64,000 nt of DNA from Mesobacillus zeae (GTDB lineage Bacteria; Bacillota; Bacilli; Bacillales; Cytobacillaceae), in contig NZ_QWVT01000018.1 in assembly GCF_003570705.1 (NCBI RefSeq), forward strand, positions 1-64,000, in the 5' to 3' direction. This document shows, piece by piece, positions 16,975 through 24,671 of the stretch. Numbering within the stretch: position 1 is the stretch's first letter; each line of letters opens with the position of its first letter. The position numbers and the translations under genes were made by a program. The notes beneath the pieces are model-generated. The model saw nothing but the letters and a program-made list of their open reading frames with translations. It was not told the DNA's origin and did no database searches.

Positions 16975-18204
16975 ATGACAACGAGATTAGTTGAAATGCT
17001 GATTCCAGAATATATTAAGCAGTTTAATTGCATCGGTGCAGCATGTGAAGACACGTGCTGTTCAGGATGGAGAGTAATTATTGATGAAGAAGCGTATAAA
17101 AAATATAAAAAAGTAAAAAGGCATGAAATAAAGTCCAGGTTAGAAAAAAACATAATTCGAAACCGGTCCAATCCAAATAAGAACAACGCAGCGAAAATGA
17201 ATATGGAAAAAGGAAGATGCTCCTTTTTAAGTGAAGAAGGCTGGTGTGATATTCAATCACAATTAGGCGAAGATTACTTATGTAATACATGTGCAATATA
17301 TCCAAGAAGAATGAATAAAATTAATCATGTGATTGAGCAGTCTTTAACAGTCTCCTGTCCTGAGGCTGCAAGGCTAGTATTGCTGAATGAAAACGGAATT
17401 AATTTCATACAGGGTCAAGAAGCGGTATCGATTAGGGGACTTTCCAGTGTGGTTAATACCAGCAAGGAAACAATTACGCATTGGAAGGACTGTCTGGATG
17501 AATATCGATATATAACGATTCTAATCTTGCAAAATAGGAATTATCCCCTTGCAGAGCGTCTGCTTATTTTGGGAATGTTTTATAATGAATTAGAAGAATG
17601 TATAACCAGCAATAATTTAAGCAGGATTCCTGATTTATTGGGGGAATATTTGCAAAGTGTGGAAGATGATACATTCAAGGGAGCGTTTGATGATATTTCC
17701 AACCGCCTCGATTTGCAACTTCAGATTTGCAGGGAATTAGTTGTCCTTCGTCTTGGTGATGGAATCGCTTCTTCAAGATATTTGGAATGTTCAAGGGATA
17801 TGATGCAAGGTTTAAAAATAGAGACAAATTCAACAGATAAGGAAATAAAAGAAGCTTACGAATATTCTTATGCAAAACATTATTTACCATTCATACAGGA
17901 ATACGAGTATATCCTTGAAAACTATTTAGTAAATTATGTGTTTAAAAATTGTATGCCAATCGATTGTGTGACTCCATTCGAAAGTTATACAAGGATGATT
18001 TTACATTATTCTTTAATCAAGCTGCATCTAGTGGGGATGGCAAACCAATACGAAGGGTTAACACTCGATCTCGTCATTAAATTACTTCAATCTATGTCCA
18101 AGGCTTTCGAACATAATCCTACGTATTTTGAAAAGATAATGGGATTGCTAAAAGAAAATGGAATGGTAAGCCTTGGCTATATGTCTATTTTGGTGAAAAA
18201 TTAA
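16975..18204 (+). CDS. fliB: FliB-like flagellin lysine N-methylase
   Basis: 409-aa protein with the YkgJ-type cysteine cluster: CIGAACEDTCCSGW at residues 17-30, then CSFLSEEGWCDIQSQLG near 82-98, CNTCAIYPR near 103-111 and a later SCPEAARL. This order matches the flagellin lysine-N-methylase family (Salmonella FliB), which methylates surface lysines of flagellin; the cysteines probably hold a metal centre. Its place directly after hag supports this. ATG 16975 follows AAGGAG at 8 bases. It is not part of the B. subtilis flagellar cluster, so it was gained in this lineage or lost in others. Base composition is more AT-rich than its flagellar neighbours. Confidence 0.82.
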   Translation: MTTRLVEMLIPEYIKQFNCIGAACEDTCCSGWRVIIDEEAYKKYKKVKRHEIKSRLEKNIIRNRSNPNKNNAAKMNMEKGRCSFLSEEGWCDIQSQLGEDYLCNTCAIYPRRMNKINHVIEQSLTVSCPEAARLVLLNENGINFIQGQEAVSIRGLSSVVNTSKETITHWKDCLDEYRYITILILQNRNYPLAERLLILGMFYNELEECITSNNLSRIPDLLGEYLQSVEDDTFKGAFDDISNRLDLQLQICRELVVLRLGDGIASSRYLECSRDMMQGLKIETNSTDKEIKEAYEYSYAKHYLPFIQEYEYILENYLVNYVFKNCMPIDCVTPFESYTRMILHYSLIKLHLVGMANQYEGLTLDLVIKLLQSMSKAFEHNPTYFEKIMGLLKENGMVSLGYMSILVKN

Positions 18205-18587
18205 TTTTTTAAATTGAAGCTGATATCTGAGGGTGATGCACCGTTCATTGACTTAAAACGGCTTGGTATCTCCAGATTTCGGATAGATAAAAAGTTCAAT
18301 TATGATAGCTAAAGAAATGATTAAACAAAGGTCAACTGATGTTTTTGCTAACGTAGCTAATGACTTTTGCGCTTATCGTTTGGAATCAGGCGGGCTGCCC
18401 AAAGAAGGGGGGCATGCCTCTTTTTTGTGTACTTATTAAAGAACCTGATCAGGTGTTTTCTGTTTAAGTGAACTGGCTGGGTGATAGAAATATATTTTCA
18501 ATACTGTACCACTTTTTTTAATCGTTCATTTGTACGGAAGAGCATGGAATGTTTCTTTACAGCATATTTTAACCTGTTAAAAAATAC
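18205..18587 (+). other. Intergenic region fliB - flaG, with a probable terminator
   Basis: A hairpin with AGGC/GCCT and GCCC/GGGC pairing runs from 18388 to 18419 and is followed by CTTTTTTG; it probably ends the fliB transcript. The rest is AT-rich without a supported gene. Directly after the fliB stop the same frame stays open for about 33 codons, but there is no start signal. Confidence 0.5.
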
Positions 18588-18614
18588 TAAAGAACAAAAA
18601 GAAGATACCGATAT
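18588..18614 (+). promoter_or_regulatory. Sigma-D promoter of flaG-fliD-fliS-fliT
   Basis: TAAA at 18588-18591, 15 bp, then ACCGATAT at 18607-18614; one mismatch to the GCCGATAT consensus. The start codon of flaG lies 33 bp downstream. Confidence 0.8.
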
Positions 18615-18647
18615 AATAACTATAGATAATATACGGGGGAAACTACG

Positions 18648-19010
18648 ATGATAGACAAACTTTCAGCTAACAATATTATTTCCTCACAGCATAGAATTTC
18701 AGAAAGCATTGGAATGCATTCAGGCAAGATTGAAGAAATTTATAGTGGCCTGCCACAAGATGAGCGGGCGCAGGAAGGGATGCTTCCTAGAGAAAAGGTT
18801 GAAGAAATTGTTGAGGGTTTGAATGATTTTGTCCAGGCTTCCCTCACTTCAATCAGGTTTGAATTTCATGAGAAGCTGCACGAGTATTATGTAACGGTTG
18901 TTGATACTGAGACGGATGAAGTGGTGCGCGAGATTCCACCTAAGAAAATGCTTGATATTTATGCTGCGATGACGGAGTTTCTAGGACTTATGGTTGATAA
19001 AAAAATTTAA
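18648..19010 (+). CDS. flaG: FlaG family protein (YvyC)
   Basis: 120-aa FlaG-family protein (B. subtilis YvyC). The C-terminal domain LTSIRFEFHEKLHEYYVTVV, then DTETDEVVREIPPKKMLDIY, is the family signature. The family affects filament length; the exact role is not settled. GGGGG lies 8 bases before the ATG. It is followed 12 bp later by fliD. Confidence 0.9.
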   Translation: MIDKLSANNIISSQHRISESIGMHSGKIEEIYSGLPQDERAQEGMLPREKVEEIVEGLNDFVQASLTSIRFEFHEKLHEYYVTVVDTETDEVVREIPPKKMLDIYAAMTEFLGLMVDKKI

Positions 19011-19022
19011 GGGTGGTTTCAT

Positions 19023-21053
19023 ATGGTACGAGTTGGCGGATTGGCCAGCGGGATGGATATTGACCAAATCGTTGGCGACATGATGAAGGCCGAGCGGATT
19101 CCGCTTAATAAACTGAAACAAAAGAAACAAGTGATTGAATGGCAGCGGGATGATTATCGCGCGATGAACAGCCAGTTGCTTAATTTCAGGTCTGAGCTGA
19201 CAAGCATGAAGCTTTCCACAAAGTACCGTGCTAGGACAGTCAGTTCAACGTATTCGGATAGGGTTACAGCAACGGCTAGTAGCGCCGCATCAACAGCTTC
19301 TTATTCAATCGATAAAGTGACACAGCTTGCCACCTCGGCTGTCCTGAAGAACGGTGGAGGCATATCTGCTTCATCAACGGAAAAGGTGAACATAAGCAGC
19401 AGTCTATATGAAGCCAAGAACAGTTTCGGCTCAGCTGACTTTAACTGGGCTTCCGGCAGTGTTGAGTCTCAGACAATTAAAGTAGCTGATGGACCGATCA
19501 AGCTGAAACTGGACGATACGGTGTCGCTCAAGGATATTGAGTCGATGAACGTCAAAGTTAACGGGAAAGCGTTCCAGGTAGTTTCCGTGACACCGCCTGA
19601 AGGACTTGCCGATAATCAGGTTCTTGCAGCAGCCGATGGGACGCTGACATTTAAAACAGCCCCTGCAAGCGGTGCAACCATTAATGTTGATTACTTTGCG
19701 GATAAAAAAATCGAAAGCAGCACAGCTGCTGAGGGACAGACAGTGATCCAGCTTGCCAAAGGTTCTGTGAATGGACTTACGCTTACGGTTGGCGCTGCTA
19801 CTCTTACGATGGATCCCACAGCTGCAGGCGCCGTTAAAGAGCTGAAAAATGATGCCGGTGAAAAGGTAGGAAGCGTCGACACGACGACAGGCAAGGTTAC
19901 TCTGGATTCTGCGATGGAGACGGGAGCGGCGATTAAAGCGGATTACACCCAGAACTATTTTACATTTTCCGTTGCCTCCCATACTTCTAAAGGCTTGGTC
20001 ACAGAAAACTTTGGTGTCCAGGGATCAGAATCACTCAATCAGGTCATGTCCCATGTTAACAGCTCGGGTGCAGGTGTAACAATGTTTTATGACAGCTTTA
20101 CAGATCAGGTGACATTGACCCGGAAAGAAACAGGTGATTTTAACACCAGCGGGAATGAAATTGTTACATCTGGAAGTTTCGTCAACAATGTGTTGAAATT
20201 TGGAGGGCAGGCTGAAACAGGCGGGCAAAACGCCATTTTCACCATTAACGGCCTTGAGACAGAGCGCTCTTCCAACACTTTTGAAATGAGCGGGGTTACG
20301 TTCACTCTAAAACAAACCTTCAATGACGGAAATGCCGTTTCTTTGAATGTCAGCAACGATGCGAACCAGGTATATGATAATATTAAGGCATTTGTTGATA
20401 AGTATAATGAGCTCATTGATAAAATTGGCAAAAAAACATCCGAGGAGAAATACAAATCCTATCAACCACTGACGGATGAGCAGCGCGAAAGCCTTTCTGA
20501 AAAACAGCAGGAGCAATGGGAAGAAAAAGCCAAGAGCGGACTTTTAAAACGCGACCCTATCCTGACAGGAGCTCTAAGCAAGATGCGCAGTGATTTTTAC
20601 GCACCTGTTGAGAACGCGGGCGTTGATCCAATGATGAAACAGCTTACCAGCATTGGCATCAAGACCAGTGCGAATTATCTCGAAGGCGGAAAGCTTGAAA
20701 TCGATGAAGCAAAGCTCAAAAAAGCGATTGAAGAAAATCCAGAGTCCGTGGAAAATCTTTTCCGGGGCGAAGGAGCTACTTCCTCTTCACAAGGGATTGC
20801 CCACCGCTTATATAACTCTGTCAATGAAACAATGGATAAGTTAAAGCAGCGTGCGGGAAATTCATTTTCCACCAACAAGCAGTTTGCTCTTGGCAGACAG
20901 ATTGAAAATGTAGATAGTCAAATTGGCCGTTTTGAGACAAGGATGAAGCAAGTCGAAGATCGGTATTGGCGCCAGTTTACTGCAATGGAAAAAGCCATTC
21001 AGAAATCAAACAGCCAATCTGCTTACCTGATGCAGCAGTTCGGCGGTCAGTAA
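19023..21053 (+). CDS. fliD: FliD, filament cap protein (HAP2)
   Basis: 676-aa cap protein which folds exported flagellin at the filament tip. The N-terminal GGLASGMDIDQIVGDMMKAE and the C-terminal helix (RFETRMKQVEDRYWRQFTAM) with the preceding IGIKTS segment are diagnostic. It is longer than B. subtilis FliD (498 aa) owing to extra Ig-like beta domains at about residues 130-330, which hold two related beta modules (the SVTPPEGLADNQVLAAADG region and a similar ASGATINVDY/TGAAIKADY pair). AAGGGTGG precedes the ATG. Confidence 0.95.
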   Translation: MVRVGGLASGMDIDQIVGDMMKAERIPLNKLKQKKQVIEWQRDDYRAMNSQLLNFRSELTSMKLSTKYRARTVSSTYSDRVTATASSAASTASYSIDKVTQLATSAVLKNGGGISASSTEKVNISSSLYEAKNSFGSADFNWASGSVESQTIKVADGPIKLKLDDTVSLKDIESMNVKVNGKAFQVVSVTPPEGLADNQVLAAADGTLTFKTAPASGATINVDYFADKKIESSTAAEGQTVIQLAKGSVNGLTLTVGAATLTMDPTAAGAVKELKNDAGEKVGSVDTTTGKVTLDSAMETGAAIKADYTQNYFTFSVASHTSKGLVTENFGVQGSESLNQVMSHVNSSGAGVTMFYDSFTDQVTLTRKETGDFNTSGNEIVTSGSFVNNVLKFGGQAETGGQNAIFTINGLETERSSNTFEMSGVTFTLKQTFNDGNAVSLNVSNDANQVYDNIKAFVDKYNELIDKIGKKTSEEKYKSYQPLTDEQRESLSEKQQEQWEEKAKSGLLKRDPILTGALSKMRSDFYAPVENAGVDPMMKQLTSIGIKTSANYLEGGKLEIDEAKLKKAIEENPESVENLFRGEGATSSSQGIAHRLYNSVNETMDKLKQRAGNSFSTNKQFALGRQIENVDSQIGRFETRMKQVEDRYWRQFTAMEKAIQKSNSQSAYLMQQFGGQ

Positions 21054-21073
21054 GCGAAAAAGGAGAACAAAAA

Positions 21074-21475
21074 ATGGCAATCAAAAATCCCTACCAGTCT
21101 TACCAGCAGAATTCCGTGACGACCGCATCCCCAGGTGAATTGACTCTTATGCTTTATAACGGAATCATCAAGTTCATTCGTTTGGCAAAGAGTGCCATTG
21201 AAAATAAAAATATTGAAGAAAAAAATACAAATATCCAAAAGGCTCAAAAAATTATTGGTGAGCTTATGGTAACCTTAAACCAGGATATCGAGGTCTCAAA
21301 AGATATATTGTCGCTTTATGATTATATGAATCGTCGCCTGATCGAAGCCAACATTAAGAATGACCCGGCGATCCTGGACGAAGTGGGGGGCCTTGCTGCA
21401 GACTTCCGTGACACATGGAAGCAAGTGATCCAGCTGAACCGTCAGAAGCAATATGGGCAGGGTGGACGAGCATAA
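21074..21475 (+). CDS. fliS: FliS, flagellin export chaperone
   Basis: 133-aa four-helix chaperone that binds the C-terminus of flagellin. Signatures are NPYQSYQQNSVTTASPGELT, LMLYNGIIKFI and LSLYDYMNRRLIEANIKND. ATG 21074 follows AGGAG. The stop overlaps the fliT start (TAATG), so the two are translationally coupled. Confidence 0.95.
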   Translation: MAIKNPYQSYQQNSVTTASPGELTLMLYNGIIKFIRLAKSAIENKNIEEKNTNIQKAQKIIGELMVTLNQDIEVSKDILSLYDYMNRRLIEANIKNDPAILDEVGGLAADFRDTWKQVIQLNRQKQYGQGGRA

Positions 21476-21819
21476 TGAGTGCTGTAGAAACGTTTTACGC
21501 GCATACTGCTTCGATGGTTGATCTTCTTGAAAGCGGAGAAATTGACCGTGATGAAAAAATTAGTGCAGTCGAAATGCTCCTTGAAAAGCGTGAAGGGCTT
21601 ATGGCTGCAATGGTGCCTCCTTACACAGAGAAAGAGCAAATACTTGGGCAGCAGCTAATCTCTCTTGATCAAAAGCTGACAAAGCTCTTGTCTTCGGAAT
21701 TGGCAGGCATCCAGCGTGATCTTAAGGGTCTCAATGAGAAAAAGGAATCGAATATGAAGTATGTGAACCCCTATCAAAATATGTCTATTGATGGCATGTT
21801 TTATGATCAGAGGAAGTAG
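21475..21819 (+). CDS. fliT: FliT-like export chaperone
   Basis: 114-aa helical protein in the FliT position, expected to be the FliD chaperone. The family is weakly conserved; position and overlap with fliS by one base carry the call. Its C-terminus (KYVNPYQNMSIDGMFYDQRK) resembles the N-terminal motif of FliS and other Firmicute FliT tails. Confidence 0.85.
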   Translation: MSAVETFYAHTASMVDLLESGEIDRDEKISAVEMLLEKREGLMAAMVPPYTEKEQILGQQLISLDQKLTKLLSSELAGIQRDLKGLNEKKESNMKYVNPYQNMSIDGMFYDQRK

Positions 21820-21838
21820 GATGCGCCATTTTTCGACG

Positions 21839-21876
21839 AAAACCGCCGTGAGTTCGGCGGTTTTTGCTATTTTTTG
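21839..21876 (+). terminator. Terminator of the flaG-fliT operon
   Basis: AAAACCGCC/GGCGGTTTT stem with a short loop, followed by a T-rich run. Confidence 0.85.
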
Positions 21877-21945
21877 ATAACACCCTACAGCATTAATACT
21901 ATCCCGACAATGAAAAACTTCAATAATTCGTCAAATCTTTTCCCT

Positions 21946-21971
21946 GTTTTTGCAGGAGTTCTTTAGGGTAA
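21946..21971 (+). promoter_or_regulatory. Sigma-B promoter of hpf
   Basis: GTTTTT at 21946-21951, 14 bp, then GGGTAA at 21966-21971. This fits the GTTT-N13-15-GGGWAW sigma-B pattern. The B. subtilis orthologue yvyD is a known sigma-B (and sigma-H) gene. Confidence 0.7.
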
Positions 21972-22016
21972 AATAGAAATATAAATACATAGTAAGATTA
22001 AAGGAGGAGTTCGCTT

Positions 22017-22562
22017 ATGAATTACAACATTCGTGGTGAAAACATTGAGGTAACTCCGGCAATTCGAGAGTATATCGAAAAGAAAGTTGCCAAACTGGAG
22101 CGTTATTTCACAGAAACGCCAAATGCAAGCGTGAACGTAAACCTGAAAGTTTATCAGGATAAAAAATCTAAAGTGGAAATTACGATTCCAATGAAAAACC
22201 TCGTCCTCCGGGCCGAAGAAATCCACGAAGACATGTATGCGGCGATCGACCTGATTACAGATAAATTAGAGCGGCAGATCCGCAAGCATAAAACAAAAGT
22301 AAACCGCAAATTCCGGGCCAGCGACAGCATTAAGGAAACGGCACCAATCTTCACTGAAGCTGTTCCGTTTGAGGAAGAAGAAGAGCTTGAGCTTGTCCGT
22401 ACAAAGCGCTTTGACCTGAAGCCGATGGACAGCGAGGAAGCGATCCTCCAAATGAACATGCTTGGCCACAGCTTCTACGTTTTCCATAACGCTGACACAA
22501 ATCACACCAACGTCGTCTACAAGCGTAAAGACGGCCGTTATGGCTTGATTGAAGCACAGTAA
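22017..22562 (+). CDS. hpf: Hpf, long-form ribosome hibernation promoting factor (YvyD)
   Basis: 181-aa long-form HPF. The N-terminal S30AE domain (MNYNIRGENIEVTPAIREYI to about residue 100) binds in the ribosome decoding centre; the C-terminal domain (KPMDSEEAILQMNMLGHSFY, VVYKRKDGRYGLIE) dimerises to give 100S ribosomes. AAGGAGG lies before the ATG. In B. subtilis secA follows directly; here 8.8 kb of minus-strand genes intervene. Confidence 0.95.
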   Translation: MNYNIRGENIEVTPAIREYIEKKVAKLERYFTETPNASVNVNLKVYQDKKSKVEITIPMKNLVLRAEEIHEDMYAAIDLITDKLERQIRKHKTKVNRKFRASDSIKETAPIFTEAVPFEEEEELELVRTKRFDLKPMDSEEAILQMNMLGHSFYVFHNADTNHTNVVYKRKDGRYGLIEAQ

Positions 22563-22585
22563 GCACATTATTATAACGCCAAACC

Positions 22586-22625
22586 CCCCCCCGCAGCTGC
22601 TGAAGGCTGCGGGGGGTTATCATTT
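22586..22625 (+). terminator. Terminator of hpf
   Basis: CCCCCCGCAGC/GCTGCGGGGGG stem followed by a moderate T-rich stretch. Confidence 0.8.
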
Positions 22626-22644
22626 ACGGGACGGGAAATCTAAT

Positions 22645-22692
22645 AGCAGAAGCACCTTCCGGAGGGAGGTGCTTCTGCTATTGCTTTATCTT
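22645..22692. terminator. Hairpin between hpf and the cytochrome locus, probably bidirectional
   Basis: AGCAGAAGCACCTT/GGAGGTGCTTCTGCT stem, 13-14 bp. T-rich sequence follows on the plus strand. On the minus strand it lies directly after the last cytochrome gene, whose stop codon it touches. Confidence 0.7.
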
Positions 22693-24431
22693 TTAGGGCT
22701 GTGGGCCGCTTCGAGAAACCCTTTGCTTAAGTCGGAAGTATCATAGCTGTCAGCATGGCAGGATGAGCAAGCTGCACTATCGCTTTCCTGATGCCCTGCA
22801 ATGTTTGCTCCCAGGCTGTCGGTTGTTTTTAATGAAGGCTGCTTTCCGTAAAAATCTTTTGTACCGTTATGGCATTTTAAACAGAATGTCCGTTCATCCT
22901 GAACCGTCCAGGTCTGCCCAGAGGTAGTGAATTGATCAGCATCAGATACAGGGGCATTTCCCAGCTTCGTCCTCAGCTGTTTGATGTTTTTCGAGCCATG
23001 TGTTTCATGGCAATCTGCGCATGGCAAGTAGCCTTTGCTGCCGTCGCCAGCTGTTATATAGTGGCCGGAGTTGATCTTGGCAGGATCCTTGTCGTAATAC
23101 TTTTCAATATCGACCAGCTTTCCCGGATCTTTGCTTCCGTTATGGCATGTAAAGCATAGAGGCTTATTGTCCCCGCCGAGAGCCTCCAGTTTCCAAAGGT
23201 TCTTGTCATAATGATTTCCTTTGTTTGTTGCAGCTGTTTTTACATTGATTTTCTCATTCATGGGGTCATGGCATGTCTCGCATAATTGAATATCGCTATC
23301 CTGAATGCCGATTCCTTGTAAGGCAGGCTTATCCGAAGTGTTATGGTCAAACACATAATGGTCCTTCAATAAATTTGGATTTTTCTCAGTCCGTGTCAGA
23401 TGCGGATTATGGCAGCTCGTACATGAATTAACCTCTTTGTCATAGGAAAAATGCGTATGCTCATTATCCAAGTTTTCCGGCTGGTTGATCCCCATCGTTC
23501 CATCATGGCAGGACATGCAATAGTTTCCGGTATTGTAGGTGATTTTTGTATAAGTCTTTCCCTCAGCAGGCTTCGGCTGCTCACCGCCATACATACTTTC
23601 CTCTGGGGCACGGGTCATATGGGTATTGTGGCAATTGGCGCAAATATTCGTGTTGGACATATAAGAACCATGCGGATTTGCCGTCAGTTGGTTTTCTTCT
23701 ATTTCCTTTGTAGATTCTCTTGCTGTCGAAAACGTAAAGAACTTAGGATAAATAAAGTCGTTTTCCTGGTCGGTAATATAGGAGCTTATATATACAAAAT
23801 AAGTCGTGCCATAATCTAACGGGTCCAGCATAAAAGTATAGGTATATAGATTTCCTTCAATATTTGGTGTGCCAGCCACTGCATGTATGAGCTGTCCTTT
23901 TGAAGAATTGATGATGAGGTCTACATTTTTTAAAAAACTTTCAGAATTGATCATTACTTGGATTTTTGGATTTACAGGCAAGCCGTTCATGTCTTCGGCT
24001 TCTATGGATATAGGACTCTCACCAGGCAGGATCATTTTGATATCAGTCACAAAGGGTCTTGCAACGGATGCGGTTAATGCTGGAAGAGGCACAGCTTGCT
24101 GTAGTGGTTCCTCTGTTCCACTTGATCTATTTTCTGTATTGTCAATTACTGCATCACTGGATTCCGGAGCATTTGGCGGTCCATCAGGTACTGTGTTGCT
24201 GGGCTCCTGCTGCGTTTCTTCAGTATTGGATGATGGTTCTGAGTCGGAGCCTGTTACGGCATTTTCTTCGATGTTTGTTTGTTCCTCTTCAGTCTGCAGG
24301 GGATCTGTACTATTATTGGTGAGTGAAAGGGCTGTATCAGAAGGAAAAGGCAGGAGAACAGAACCGAAAAAAATAAGAAAAACAGCACTTAGCGGCGATA
24401 ATATGGATTGTAATGAGTTCAGTTTTTTCAA
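22686..24431 (-). CDS. Exported octahaem c-type cytochrome
   Basis: 581 aa from a TTG start at 24431 (AAAAGGG 9 bases upstream; an upstream in-frame start lacks a ribosome binding site). It has a signal peptide (LKKLNSLQSILSPLSAVFLI...), a low-complexity acidic/Ser/Thr linker, a beta-rich Ig-like region (about residues 120-250), then eight CXXCH haem sites: CANCH, CMSCH, CTSCH, CETCH, CFTCH, CADCH, CLKCH and CSSCH. Spacing of pairs such as NTNICANCHNTHMT and NSCTSCHNPHL fits the doubled-CXXCH cytochrome family. There is no membrane anchor other than the signal and no LPXTG motif, so it should be outside the membrane or in the wall. It is the last of six minus-strand genes. Its electron partner is inferred from context. 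Confidence 0.85.
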   Translation of the reverse strand: MKKLNSLQSILSPLSAVFLIFFGSVLLPFPSDTALSLTNNSTDPLQTEEEQTNIEENAVTGSDSEPSSNTEETQQEPSNTVPDGPPNAPESSDAVIDNTENRSSGTEEPLQQAVPLPALTASVARPFVTDIKMILPGESPISIEAEDMNGLPVNPKIQVMINSESFLKNVDLIINSSKGQLIHAVAGTPNIEGNLYTYTFMLDPLDYGTTYFVYISSYITDQENDFIYPKFFTFSTARESTKEIEENQLTANPHGSYMSNTNICANCHNTHMTRAPEESMYGGEQPKPAEGKTYTKITYNTGNYCMSCHDGTMGINQPENLDNEHTHFSYDKEVNSCTSCHNPHLTRTEKNPNLLKDHYVFDHNTSDKPALQGIGIQDSDIQLCETCHDPMNEKINVKTAATNKGNHYDKNLWKLEALGGDNKPLCFTCHNGSKDPGKLVDIEKYYDKDPAKINSGHYITAGDGSKGYLPCADCHETHGSKNIKQLRTKLGNAPVSDADQFTTSGQTWTVQDERTFCLKCHNGTKDFYGKQPSLKTTDSLGANIAGHQESDSAACSSCHADSYDTSDLSKGFLEAAHSPKR

Positions 24432-24546
24432 GACGTTCAACCCTTTTCCGTAATTGGAATTATTATCTATGTATCTATTATAGCAACGCGAAAATAGGCA
24501 TAAACAAGGAGAAATCATATAATTATTGACATTATAAGGGGCTGGA

Positions 24547-24591
24547 AGAATAATAATAAAGCAAGGTAACAACGTTAAATTGTCACCTTGC
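24547..24591 (-). terminator. Terminator after the hexahaem cytochrome gene
   Basis: On the minus strand GCAAGGTGAC/GTTACCTTGC forms a stem followed by TTTATTATTATTCTT. It separates the hexahaem gene from the octahaem gene, so the latter probably has its own promoter in the next 120 bp. Confidence 0.6.
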
Positions 24592-24614
24592 TCATAGAAA
24601 CATTTTTCTTATGG

Positions 24615-24652
24615 ACTATCAAATAGTGGCGCTATTTGATAGTTTTTTTATT
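24615..24652 (+). terminator. Perfect hairpin with T tail on the plus strand
   Basis: 12-bp perfect stem (ACTATCAAATAG/CTATTTGATAGT), 5-nt loop, then TTTTTTTATTTTT on the plus strand. No plus-strand gene lies upstream. It would stop antisense transcription into the hexahaem gene; on the coding strand it is only a hairpin in the 3' untranslated region. Confidence 0.45.
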
Positions 24653-24671
24653 TTTAGCTGTGCTCACGGAC

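Noticed and set aside
18205-18312. Continuation of the fliB frame for about 33 codons after its stop
   Set aside because: No start signal, normal family length is already reached at 409 aa, and there is no sign of recoding.
24615-24652. Terminator of the hexahaem cytochrome gene
   Set aside because: The T tract is on the opposite strand. The coding-strand terminator is the next hairpin at 24547-24591.
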